From PALSA-1006 sp963733265 (lineage in GTDB: Bacteria; Pseudomonadota; Gammaproteobacteria; Burkholderiales; Gallionellaceae), in the NCBI GenBank assembly GCA_963733265.1, contig CAVTCF010000001.1:1302001-1366000 (forward strand): DNA of 64,000 nucleotides, in the 5' to 3' direction. The notes beneath the pieces are model-generated. The model was given only the letters and a program-made list of their open reading frames with translations. It searched no databases and had not been told where the DNA came from. The position numbers and the translations under genes were made by a program. Below are positions 1 through 8,007 of this stretch, piece by piece (position 1 is the stretch's first letter; the number at the start of each line of letters is the position of its first letter).

Positions 1-1
1 T

Positions 2-214
2 GAGCGCTGGCTTCATGCACCCGGAGTGAAGGAAAAACTGGCTCGTGCCGATGAATGGATGCGGAAGAATCCAGCAAGAGAAACATCAGCAAAATCTCTG
101 CGAAGATTAACGAAAAAAATGTTGGCTGTTGCGCGCGGAGAACACAAAGTGCCAAGTGACGCGGGGCAAACATCGTTTGAGTCAGGCTCTACAAGAACGC
201 CTAGATGTTGTTAA
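2..214 (+). CDS. C-terminal end of an unidentified protein (partial)
   Basis: An open frame enters from the left edge and stops at 212-214, giving about 70 residues. A GTG at 26 could be read as a start, but the frame stays open upstream to base 2, so this is more likely the tail of a longer gene. The visible part is basic (many Lys and Arg) and ends in a Ser/Thr/Pro-rich stretch. I recognise no family. It lies just upstream of recombinase genes, so it may belong to the same mobile region. Confidence 0.35.
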   Translation, partial: ERWLHAPGVKEKLARADEWMRKNPARETSAKSLRRLTKKMLAVARGEHKVPSDAGQTSFESGSTRTPRCC

Positions 215-313
215 TAAGATATCGAGCGTTCTCAGAAATAAAAATAGTGCTTTGGTAAATCGTTGAACTCTGTACATTGTCTGAACGGTTGATTGCGGAA
301 GTGAGGCTTCAAA

Positions 314-347
314 AACTTTCCGTAAAAAGCCCCTTTTACGGAAAGTT
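314..347. repeat. perfect 14-bp inverted repeat before the recombinase start
   Basis: AACTTTCCGTAAAA at 314-327 is followed after six bases (AGCCCC) by its exact reverse complement at 334-347, seven bases before the ATG at 354. It could be an operator, a recombinase binding site or an RNA hairpin covering the ribosome binding region. No T-run follows, so a simple terminator is unlikely. Confidence 0.7.
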
Positions 348-353
348 CACACA

Positions 354-962
354 ATGACAACATGCAGCAATGTGGTTTTGCAGTTCCCCATCAGAAGCAC
401 GCCAATAGCCATAAACCGGAATGTTCCAATCCGACTCAAGAACGCAGATTACCGTAGCCGTGAGTATTTGACCGAATTTGAAGTAAATCAACTGATCAAT
501 GCAATCGGGAAAGTTGGTCGGCATGGACATCGCGATGCGACGATAATCATGCTTGGTTACCGGCATGGTTTGCGCGTGAGCGAATTGATTAATCTACGCT
601 GGGATCAAGTTGATCTTCGGCAAGGGCTGATCCATATCAACCGGCTCAAGCAGGGTAATCCGAGTGTTCATCCATTGCGTGGGCCGGAGTTGCGCGCGCT
701 GCGGCGTTTGCAGCGCGATTATCCTGTGCTGCCCTATGTATTTGTCAGCGAGCGCAAAGCACCTCTGACTGACGATGCAGTCCGCAAAATAGTCGGCAGG
801 GCAGGGAAGGCAGCCATGATGCCGTTTTCAGTCCATCCGCACATGCTGCGCCATTCGTGTGGCTATAAGTTGGCGCAGGCAGGAGAGGACACGCGTGCTA
901 TCCAGCATTATCTTGGCCACAAGAATATTCACTATGTCCCGTTTCGAACTATGTACAGTTAA
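354..962 (+). pseudogene. FimB/FimE-like tyrosine recombinase, C-terminus replaced by RIT end
   Basis: A 202-residue single-domain tyrosine recombinase of the small FimB/FimE type. Visible catalytic features are the Arg of GLRVSELINLRW, the HMLRH box (His and Arg) and the LGHKNI box. In the family the next residues read like QHTVRYTEL, where Tyr is the nucleophile. Here the frame instead runs into the terminal inverted repeat of the RIT element (from 931) and ends in HYVPFRTMYS, so no Tyr sits at the expected position. The protein is probably inactive for strand cleavage, unless the Tyr near its new end can substitute, which is unlikely. Its mirror image lies at 4243-4902. Confidence 0.75.
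931..954 (+). repeat. left terminal inverted repeat of RIT
   Basis: Begins ACTATGTCCCGTTTCG and ends AACTATGT, so the motif ACTATGT occurs twice within 24 bp. It pairs with 4326-4349 on the other strand. It also supplies the last codons of the truncated recombinase gene at 354-962. Confidence 0.8.
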
Positions 963-1057
963 TGTCGTAACAACCTGAATTGTAGTTACTTGAAGCCAAG
1001 TACGCAGGACATTGTTATCTTCCTTCTCAGGCATTTTCGCCTGCAAGGAGGAACATC

Positions 1058-2326
1058 ATGGAACAATCAATTGAGAACGTAAATTTGCTTGTCAGTGGTG
1101 CAACTGGCCCGCTGACTAATCAATTAGAAGCATACATTGCTTGGCTTGATAGGAATCAATACGCAATCAGCTTGATGCGTATCAAGGTGCTACAGGTACT
1201 GGCTTTTGATCGCTGGCTCGAACGACGTGACATCGCTTTAGACAACCTGAATGAGAGTCACATTTTGCAATATCAGCGCCGTCTTTCGCGTAGATATGGT
1301 TCGCGTAAATATGGATTGCGCCATATCGAAACACGACGTCGTGAGTTGTTCAATTTAGAGCAATTGCTGGACTTCTTACGTCAACAAGGTGTATGCGCGT
1401 TGTCTCCCGCAGCTCAACAGACACCAATCGACATCATTGCTTCAGAGTTTGAGCACCACCTGCGATCCGAACGCGGCCTCGCTAACGAAACAGTCAGTCG
1501 CTACACGACGACAGCTCGGCAGTTCTTGGCAGATCGTTTTGGTGACAGCCCGGTTAGCCTCCATACTTTACTCCCTGCTGATGTTATTGAATTCATTCGA
1601 CGGCAGGCAGCGCACTTGCAGCCTGTCGCGGTAAAGTGCGAGGTCAATGGACTGCGTTCATTTCTGCGGTACGCCCAGTATTGTGGTGAGATTTCGGCTC
1701 AACTTGTGGCTAGCGTGCCCTCTGTTGCCACATGGACAACGACACCGAAATTACCCAAGGCAATATCCGCTGAACACGCGAAGCAAGCAATCGAAAGTTG
1801 TGACATTCACACAGCAGATGGTCTGCGTGATCGCGCCGTGCTTCTTATCCTGTCACGCTTGGGTCTCCGTGCCGGCGAAGTTATCAAGTTACGATTGGAC
1901 GACATCGACTGGGACGTGGCGCAACTGCGGGTACATGGCAAAGGTAGGCATGAGAGTCTCCTGCCTTTGCCTGCGGATGTGGGGAAAGCAATTGCAGCCT
2001 ACCTCAAGTCTGGGCGTCCGGCCAGTGATGATCGCAGCCTGTTTCTCCGTTCGATTGCACCGATACGAGGGTTGAAGGAGGACTCTGATGCTGTCGGCTC
2101 GATTGTGAAGCGAGCGCTCCGGCGAGCGAAAGTCGATGCACCGCACATGGGGTCGCACCAATTTCGGCACGCACTCGCGGTGGGTATGTTGCAACGCGGC
2201 GCATCTCTCTCTGAGATAGGAGAGGTGCTGCGCCATCGTAGTCCGCAATCTACAAGTATCTACGCCAGAGTTGATATTGAAGCACTGCGCACAATTGCCT
2301 TTGCATGGCCGGGAGAACCGAAATGA
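1058..2326 (+). CDS. tyrosine recombinase RitA
   Basis: A 422-residue site-specific recombinase, first of the trio. It has an N-terminal SAM-like/core-binding half (about 1-220) and a C-terminal catalytic half with the Arg in LSRLGLRAGEVIKLR, the HQFRH box, the RHR equivalent of LGH, and a Tyr nucleophile in STSIYARVD. A strong ribosome site (AAGGAGG) lies about nine bases before the ATG. Its stop overlaps the next gene (ATGA), implying coupled translation of equimolar subunits. In RIT elements the three proteins are thought to act together; the division of labour is not readable from sequence. Confidence 0.85.
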   Translation: MEQSIENVNLLVSGATGPLTNQLEAYIAWLDRNQYAISLMRIKVLQVLAFDRWLERRDIALDNLNESHILQYQRRLSRRYGSRKYGLRHIETRRRELFNLEQLLDFLRQQGVCALSPAAQQTPIDIIASEFEHHLRSERGLANETVSRYTTTARQFLADRFGDSPVSLHTLLPADVIEFIRRQAAHLQPVAVKCEVNGLRSFLRYAQYCGEISAQLVASVPSVATWTTTPKLPKAISAEHAKQAIESCDIHTADGLRDRAVLLILSRLGLRAGEVIKLRLDDIDWDVAQLRVHGKGRHESLLPLPADVGKAIAAYLKSGRPASDDRSLFLRSIAPIRGLKEDSDAVGSIVKRALRRAKVDAPHMGSHQFRHALAVGMLQRGASLSEIGEVLRHRSPQSTSIYARVDIEALRTIAFAWPGEPK

Positions 2327-3261
2327 ACACACTTCAAGAATCACTACAGGATTACATTGTTCTTCGCCGCAGCCTTGGCTACAAGATGCATGATGAATCG
2401 CGCATATTGCCGAAGCTTGTCGAGTTTATGAATGTGCACCAAACCTCGCACATCACCACACGCCTCGCCCTCGAATGGGCGCAGAAACCGTCAGTCCAGC
2501 CAGCGGAGTGGGCTCGACGTCTGTGTTTCGTGCGCGGCTTCGCCCGATATCGAAGTGCCACGGATGCCATGACCGAAGTTCCCCCTTTGGGACTGCTTCC
2601 GTACCGATCAACAAGAGCAACGCCACATCTGTACAGTGATGAGGAAATACAGCGTTTGCTGGCAGCTGCGCTGCAATTGCCAACAGCTTTGCCATCGACT
2701 CCACTGCGGCCTTGGGTATTCCACTGCCTGTTTGGACTTTTGAGCGTGACGGGGATGCGGATCTCAGAGGCATTGGATCTGAAGATTGAGGATGTCGACC
2801 TCGAACAATCCATACTCACAATTCGTTCGCCCAAACTAGGTCGAACCCGTCTTGTTCCAATCCATGCATCCACCTGCGCTGTCCTATCCGATTACTTGGA
2901 GCGCCGCAGGCAGTTTTTCGATAGACCTATCTCGTCGTTCGTATTTGTGAGTCGATGTGGCACACGACTTGACGGCGGTCGCGTTCACCGGGCGTTCTAC
3001 ACACTTTCCAGAAGTGTGGGACTACGTAAGCAAGGTGAGAGCAAGGGGCCACGACTGCATGATTTCAGGCACCGATTTGCCGTTCAAGTTCTGACGCGCT
3101 GGTACCTATCTGGCGAGGATCCGGCGCGGAGGTTGCCGATTCTATCCACGTATCTCGGGCATGTATGCATTGCTGAAACGTATTGGTACTTGAGTAGTTG
3201 TCCAGAATTGATGTCACAGGCAATGGCTCGATTGGAGAAACGATGGGGAGAACAATCATGA
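2323..3261 (+). CDS. tyrosine recombinase RitB
   Basis: A 312-residue tyrosine recombinase. The start chosen is ATG 2323, which forms an ATGA overlap with the stop of RitA; an in-frame ATG six codons upstream (2305) lies inside ritA and is less likely. Catalytic residues visible are the Arg of GMRISEALDLK, the HDFRH box, the LGH box, and Tyr in AETYWYLSS. The N-terminal core-binding half begins with a short ESLQDYIVLRRSLGYK segment typical of the middle member of the trio. It is translationally coupled to both neighbours. Confidence 0.85.
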   Translation: MNTLQESLQDYIVLRRSLGYKMHDESRILPKLVEFMNVHQTSHITTRLALEWAQKPSVQPAEWARRLCFVRGFARYRSATDAMTEVPPLGLLPYRSTRATPHLYSDEEIQRLLAAALQLPTALPSTPLRPWVFHCLFGLLSVTGMRISEALDLKIEDVDLEQSILTIRSPKLGRTRLVPIHASTCAVLSDYLERRRQFFDRPISSFVFVSRCGTRLDGGRVHRAFYTLSRSVGLRKQGESKGPRLHDFRHRFAVQVLTRWYLSGEDPARRLPILSTYLGHVCIAETYWYLSSCPELMSQAMARLEKRWGEQS

Positions 3262-4256
3262 CTCATGAGATGAACTTTGCGACACTACTGGAAGGGTTCT
3301 TCACCCATAGGCTGATGCAGCAGCGTCAGGCAAGTCCACACACGATCGCCTCGTACCGCGATACTTTCAAGATGCTGCTGCATTTCATTCAACAGAGACT
3401 ACGTAAAGCGCCATCGAAACTGGCACTCGCGGACCTTGATGCACCTGTCGTCGTAGCTTTCCTCAATGAGATGGAGAAGGTTCGCGGTATAACGGCTCGC
3501 ACGCGCAATTTGCGTTTAACTGCGGTGCACTCTTTCTTCCGTTATGTCGCGTTTGAGGCACCAGAACACGCTGCGCAAATACAGCGTATTCTGGCTATCC
3601 CACCCAAGCGATTCACACGAGCGTTGGTGCCATTTCTCACTAGAGCGGAGGTTGATGCTCTCTTGGCGGCCATCGATCAGCATACGTGGTCAGGGCGGCG
3701 AGATTATGCTTTCATTCTACTCGCGGTACAGACAGGACTTCGCCTGTCGGAGCTTACTGGGTTAATGCGTGATGATTTGAAATTGGGTGTCGGCGCGCAT
3801 GTTCGTGTCATCGGCAAAGGACGCAAGGAACGATGTACACCACTGAGCAAAATCACTCGGGTAGTATTGGAAGCATGGATGCGAGAACCTCTCAGAGCGG
3901 AAGGTCAACCACTGTTCCCAAATGCCTCTGGCGGGAAGTTAAGTGCTCACGGCGTTCACTACCTGTTGTCCAAGCATGTAGACAAGGCCCGATCCACTTG
4001 CGACTCTTTAAAGAGTAAGAGAGTAAGTCCGCATGTATTGCGTCACACGACAGCGATGGATCTTCTACAGCAGGGTGTCGATCCACCAACGATTGCGCTG
4101 TGGCTCGGGCACGAGTCCGTCGAAACAACACAGATCTACATCGACGCAAATCTCGAACTGAAAGAGAAGATCCTCGCGATGACCATTCCGCCCAGCGGAA
4201 AGCCGGGGAGATATCGACCCAGTGATCGCCTCTTGGAGTTCCTTAAGAGCCTGTAG
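3258..4256 (+). CDS. tyrosine recombinase RitC
   Basis: A 332-residue tyrosine recombinase and last gene of the trio. The start chosen is ATG 3258, overlapping the ritB stop as ATGA; the frame is open further upstream to 3198, but that stretch overlaps ritB. It has a SAM-like N-terminal domain (about 10-110) and a catalytic domain with Arg in TGLRLSELTG, HVLRH, LGHES and Tyr in TTQIYIDAN, a complete R-H-R-H-Y set. The gene ends just before the right inverted repeat, and its last codons overlap the stop of the opposing truncated recombinase (4243). Confidence 0.85.
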   Translation: MTHEMNFATLLEGFFTHRLMQQRQASPHTIASYRDTFKMLLHFIQQRLRKAPSKLALADLDAPVVVAFLNEMEKVRGITARTRNLRLTAVHSFFRYVAFEAPEHAAQIQRILAIPPKRFTRALVPFLTRAEVDALLAAIDQHTWSGRRDYAFILLAVQTGLRLSELTGLMRDDLKLGVGAHVRVIGKGRKERCTPLSKITRVVLEAWMREPLRAEGQPLFPNASGGKLSAHGVHYLLSKHVDKARSTCDSLKSKRVSPHVLRHTTAMDLLQQGVDPPTIALWLGHESVETTQIYIDANLELKEKILAMTIPPSGKPGRYRPSDRLLEFLKSL

Positions 4257-4263
4257 TTGCTCT

Positions 4264-4333
4264 AACTATGTCTGCCGTTTTACGATAACGTTCCTGTCGT
4301 TGTGGGGAGACCGTGAAACGGCGGGACATAGTT
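4264..4333. repeat. long inverted repeat inside the RIT right end
   Basis: The arms at 4264-4284 and 4312-4333 each start with AACTATGTC and continue into a GCCGTTT-ACG core (one gap, few mismatches) when read toward each other. The inner arm repeats the motif found in the terminal repeat, so the right end carries the ACTATGT signal three times. It could be a recombinase assembly site and, as RNA, a stem-loop at the end of ritC. Confidence 0.6.
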
Positions 4334-4349
4334 TGGAACGGGACATAGT
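4326..4349 (-). repeat. right terminal inverted repeat of RIT
   Basis: Reverse complement of the left end with two substitutions in 24 bases. It supplies the replacement codons at the end of the minus-strand recombinase gene. Confidence 0.8.
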
Positions 4350-4902
4350 CCAGCTTCCCATGTCCAAGTAAAAGCTGAACAGCGCGGAGGTTTTTAGTGC
4401 GTCGATAGATGAGAGAAACTTTGGTTCGGCGCATCGTATGTGTCCCATAATTCGCGCTGTCCAAGCCAATATCACTGACCCACTTATGAACAATCCGTGC
4501 GTACTGCCGAGTGGAAAGATGTGGAGAAGCATTCAAGCGACTGTGAAATAGAAAATCCTCTGATGTTAGTCCATCCTTCTGAATCCACTTACTCACCGCA
4601 TCACGTGTGGGCTCGGTAATCTCAAATTGTACCGGGCGTTGAGTTTTCTGCTGCATGACTATCGCACGAGTTGAAATATGATCCCCGTGCGATATATCTC
4701 TCACTTTGATCTTAACTAGATCGCACGCTCGAAGCTTGCAATCGATAGCTAAATTGAACAATGCTAAATCCCGGGTGCGCTCAGTTAACTGTAGCCGAAC
4801 TCGAATGGCCCAAATGTCTTTCAGCTTGAGCGGTGCTTTTTGTCCAGTTAGTTTTCCTTTGTTCCACGGTTCGTGATGATGAACAACAATATCGGTTTCC
4901 AT

Positions 4903-5430
4903 GATGATTCTCCTAAAAATTAGGGGACCATCACTGTGCGCTTATATAAGAGAAAATCAAGCGGTCTGAATGACCGATATTTACAAGAATGGTCATTCAA
5001 AAATAGATGATTTTGTGTTGCTCACCGTCTCCAACTAACCCATTGCTGACTGTCGAAGTCGAAATCAGGTTGCCGGATAAGAGTCATTCGCCAAACACTA
5101 CTGTCGGTAGCTAATAACTTGCGTGGATCGCAAAGCAGCATCTGCAATCGATTGAGGAAGAAGTTCAGCAAATTCTTCGCCAAACTCTATCAAATAAATC
5201 ACACGAAACTACTAGCCTGGGCAGCAAAATCTCCAAGTGTATTTTTGAAATTGGCGGCATGGAGTTTCCGCAGTCTAACCGTTCACTACTACACCATTTC
5301 GCTAAAATTGTTGAATCCAAGCAAGGCTTGATTTAACCGGAATTGTCAATTTTAAAACTCCGTTGTAAGGCCGATTTATACGGCGAAAGGCCTTCTACCA
5401 AGAGAGCACGGGCTAATGGATTGTCTAAGT
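4903..5430. other. intergenic region with operator-like repeat and a possible gene remnant
   Basis: Upstream of the minus-strand recombinase lies a 9-bp inverted repeat, TGAATGACC at 4967-4975 and GGTCATTCA at 4991-4999, which looks like an operator. A frame at 5118-5336 reads as a plausible 72-residue protein tail (containing FEIGGMEFPQ and LLHHFAKIVESK), but it has no start codon after the preceding stop, so it may be a decayed gene end. I see no other support for genes here. Confidence 0.4.
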
Positions 5431-6984
5431 TTACGGCGTAATTTCCCGAATCTTCTGTGTACCATTGTCGCTTAAATACAGGTTGCCATTACTATCAAAT
5501 GCGATTCCTGAGGGCATCATTAATGTCGCTGCAGTTGCTAAACCACCATCCCCTATAGAGCCACTTGTCCCCATACCGGCAACCGTAGCAACACTATTCG
5601 CTGTCATTGAGACACCGAAATAGGTACCGCTAGTCTGCGCGAGTGCAAAAATTTTGTGCGCCGTTGGATCGGAGAAGTATAGGTTACCGGTGCTATCAAG
5701 TGCAATGCCCGTAAGGCTGCTCGTAGTCGTATAAACAGTATAGATGTCATTTGCCGTAACGGTCTGACCGAAAATAGTACCACCCGTCATGGCGATCACA
5801 CGAATGTTTTTATTTGTGAAATCACTAAGATAAAGATTACCTGTCGAATCGATCTCTATTCCATATGGGTGGTTTAGTAGTGCTGCTGTGGCTACCCCAC
5901 TATCGCCAGAGTTACCTGCACTCCCTGCCGTGCCTGCAACAGAATAGATATTGTTCGCAGCCATGGTGATGCCGAAGTAAGTGCCTGATGTTTTGCAGAT
6001 GGCATAAACACTATTATTTACCATATCAGTAAAATACAGGTTTCCAGTGACATCAAAGGCGATATATTGCGGGTTTTTAAGAGACGACGTAAGGGCAGCG
6101 GAACCACTTACCGGAACACCATTTGTTGGGGCGCCGCTAACGCCAGTTCCTACGATTGTATATATATTATTCGCCGTCATGGCAACGCCAAAGTAAGTAC
6201 CCGTTGTTTTGGCGATCACGCGTATTCTATAATTGTTGCTATCGGCAATATAAAGGTTGCCTGCGCTATCAAAGGTAACAGATACTGGATTTTTCAAAGT
6301 TGCCGACGTTGCAGCCGCGCCATCTCCGGTATAGCTAGCGGTTCCGGTACCTGCGATAGTGTAAATATTGCCCGCTGTCATGGCTACATTGAAGTAAGTT
6401 CCACTAGTTTTGCAAATAACCCGGATCGCATTATTAAGCGTATCAGCGAAATAGAGATTGCCTGATGAGTCAACAGCCATTCCAGTCGGATTATGCAATG
6501 TTGCTGACGTAGCCACGGCTAAATCTCCGGTATAGCCAGCGGTTCCGATTCCGGCGATGGTCGTGATAATGCCAGATGACGCGCCATTGCCTGATAAAGT
6601 GTAAGTATACCCACCTGTGGATGTTGCTGTTCCGCCCGGGGTTGTTACAACAACATCTTTTGCACCGGCAGTGCCGGCTGGTGTTGTTACTGTTAACTGT
6701 GTGTCGCTACTTACGGTTAAAGCTGTTCCCGCAGCACCACCAAACGTTACACTCGTCGCACCGGTGAGGTTCGTTCCTGTCAGTGTAATTACTGTGCCGC
6801 CAGTTGTTGCGCCACTAGTGGGTGAAATGCTAGTGATTGTGGGAGAGGTACCACTTCCACCGCCGACACCTCCTCCGCTACCAAGACAAGCGGTCAATAT
6901 TCCTACCAGCCCAAGTACTGCAATATTGCGTAGTTTATTATTAACAAATCCACGGAAGAATCTGGCAACGATGTTGGTATACAT
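5431..6984 (-). CDS. NHL-repeat lipoprotein with IPT/TIG domain
   Basis: A 517-residue predicted outer-surface lipoprotein. The N-terminus has a hydrophobic segment ending in a lipobox-like LTAC (Cys about 34), then a Gly/Ser linker. An IPT/TIG domain follows (about 48-130; PTITSISPTSGATTGGT is the hallmark). The rest consists of about five NHL-type units, each with a GNLYxxD core and a ...TSGTYFGVAMTANNIYTIAGTG linker. NHL repeats build beta-propellers for protein or ligand binding. No enzymatic motif is visible. A second NHL lipoprotein lies at 8008-10143. Confidence 0.75.
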   Translation of the reverse strand: MYTNIVARFFRGFVNNKLRNIAVLGLVGILTACLGSGGGVGGGSGTSPTITSISPTSGATTGGTVITLTGTNLTGATSVTFGGAAGTALTVSSDTQLTVTTPAGTAGAKDVVVTTPGGTATSTGGYTYTLSGNGASSGIITTIAGIGTAGYTGDLAVATSATLHNPTGMAVDSSGNLYFADTLNNAIRVICKTSGTYFNVAMTAGNIYTIAGTGTASYTGDGAAATSATLKNPVSVTFDSAGNLYIADSNNYRIRVIAKTTGTYFGVAMTANNIYTIVGTGVSGAPTNGVPVSGSAALTSSLKNPQYIAFDVTGNLYFTDMVNNSVYAICKTSGTYFGITMAANNIYSVAGTAGSAGNSGDSGVATAALLNHPYGIEIDSTGNLYLSDFTNKNIRVIAMTGGTIFGQTVTANDIYTVYTTTSSLTGIALDSTGNLYFSDPTAHKIFALAQTSGTYFGVSMTANSVATVAGMGTSGSIGDGGLATAATLMMPSGIAFDSNGNLYLSDNGTQKIREITP

Positions 6985-7085
6985 GGCTTGTTTATCCTCT
7001 CTTCATTGATTTCGGAGTATTAAAATGGTTTTGTCCGTAAATAGCTTGAGCGCTGGTACTGCAACGAAATGATTGTTTCGCCTCA

Positions 7086-7916
7086 TCAAAAATTATATGT
7101 CCCACCCACCGTGATTACCGATACGCCGATATTGGCGCTTGCGGTGGTGCCGTTACTAAAGGTGTTTGTCACCGTGGTCGAGCCAAAGTTTTCGTACTGC
7201 GCATGGATGTTGTAACGCTTGTTGATGTTGTACTGCGCGCCGAGACCGAACATCAGGTTCGTCTTGGTTGCACTACCCGAGCCGCTGGTGGCAACTTGCG
7301 TTGATCGAGAATAAGTATAATCAAATGCGGTATTCGCCAAGCCCAGTTTGCCGAACACGTCGAACTTGCTGCTGATCGTGTACGTGCCGACAGCCGCGAT
7401 ATGCACAACCTTGTTCTTCAGCGTTTCATTCAACACCACGGTGCCGGTGGACTTGGTCACTGAATCGCCGATTAAAGAATAACCCGCTTCTGCCGCCCAA
7501 TATTGGTTGTAGCGGTAACCACCCGCCAACTGCAACACGAGCGGATTAGGCAACGCGCTCTTGTCGTAAGCACTTGCCGTATTGCTGTAATTTACCATTC
7601 CCAGATCGGCAGTGGCATAGTAGCCTTTAACAACCGAGACAACAGGGCTTGCTTCTGTCACTAATTCCGTAGCGGGTGTAGTCACAACTGCATTTGCCTC
7701 GGCTGCTGGTTCGCTTGCGGGTGCAGAAACAACAGCTTTTGCTTCTGCTGCAGGTTCGGCAGCAGGTGTAGCAATAACGGGGGCCGCCTCAGTTGCTGAT
7801 ACGGCAGGCGTTGCGGCAACAGGTGCGGCATTGTTGGTCGTTACCGTTACAGCCTCCTCTGCAAAGGCGGGGTTTGCAACAGCAGCGAGCAATAAAACAC
7901 TAGCTATGTTTTTCAT
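7086..7916 (-). CDS. outer-membrane beta-barrel protein with Ala/Pro/Glu-rich N-terminal linker
   Basis: A 276-residue protein with a clear signal peptide (hydrophobic core, cleavage after NPAFA). A low-complexity linker (about 20-92) is built from repeated Ala-Pro-Ala-Glu-Val blocks. The rest looks like an eight-stranded OmpA/OmpW-type barrel (about 95-276; alternating hydrophobic strands such as YYATADLGMVNYSN and YNIHAQYENFG) ending in Phe, the usual barrel-assembly signal. It is probably a small outer-membrane protein linked to the two neighbouring surface lipoproteins; ligand unknown. Confidence 0.7.
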   Translation of the reverse strand: MKNIASVLLLAAVANPAFAEEAVTVTTNNAAPVAATPAVSATEAAPVIATPAAEPAAEAKAVVSAPASEPAAEANAVVTTPATELVTEASPVVSVVKGYYATADLGMVNYSNTASAYDKSALPNPLVLQLAGGYRYNQYWAAEAGYSLIGDSVTKSTGTVVLNETLKNKVVHIAAVGTYTISSKFDVFGKLGLANTAFDYTYSRSTQVATSGSGSATKTNLMFGLGAQYNINKRYNIHAQYENFGSTTVTNTFSNGTTASANIGVSVITVGGTYNF

Positions 7917-8007
7917 AATCTGACCCTTTTAAGTAAATTCATATTCATTTTTAAAACAGTCTAAACTTGCGAACGACCGGCAGCATTGCCACCGGCCTGC
8001 CAGCGTT

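Larger units (their letters stand above)
931..4349 (+). mobile_element. RIT (recombinase-in-trio) element with terminal inverted repeats
   Basis: Three consecutive, overlapping tyrosine recombinase genes (1058-4256) lie between 24-bp terminal inverted repeats at 931-954 and 4326-4349. The repeats match at 22 of 24 positions; each starts ACTATGTCCCGTT and ends AACTATGT when read inward. This is the organisation described for RIT elements. The element is about 3.4 kb. Both ends sit inside FimB-like recombinase genes, at equivalent codons after the LGH box. I see no obvious target duplication in the flanking bases (AATATTC on the left, AAGCTGG on the right, both read toward the element). Confidence 0.8.
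4243..4902 (-). pseudogene. FimB-like tyrosine recombinase, C-terminus replaced by RIT end
   Basis: A 219-residue single-domain integrase on the minus strand. It shows the Arg-containing motif LRACDLVKIKV, the HTMRRTK box and LLLGHGKL, as in the common family whose members continue ESTVRYLG with Tyr as nucleophile. Here the frame passes into the RIT right terminal repeat at 4349 and reads DYVPFQTMSRR to a stop at 4243, so the catalytic Tyr is lost. It is a mirror image of the left flanking gene but from a different subfamily, so the two flanks are not halves of one interrupted gene. A good ribosome site (TAGGAGA) precedes the ATG at 4902. Confidence 0.75.

Noticed and set aside
5119..5331. 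70-codon plus-strand frame
   Set aside because: The adjacent frame (5118-5336) reads more like protein; neither has a good start, so no gene was called.
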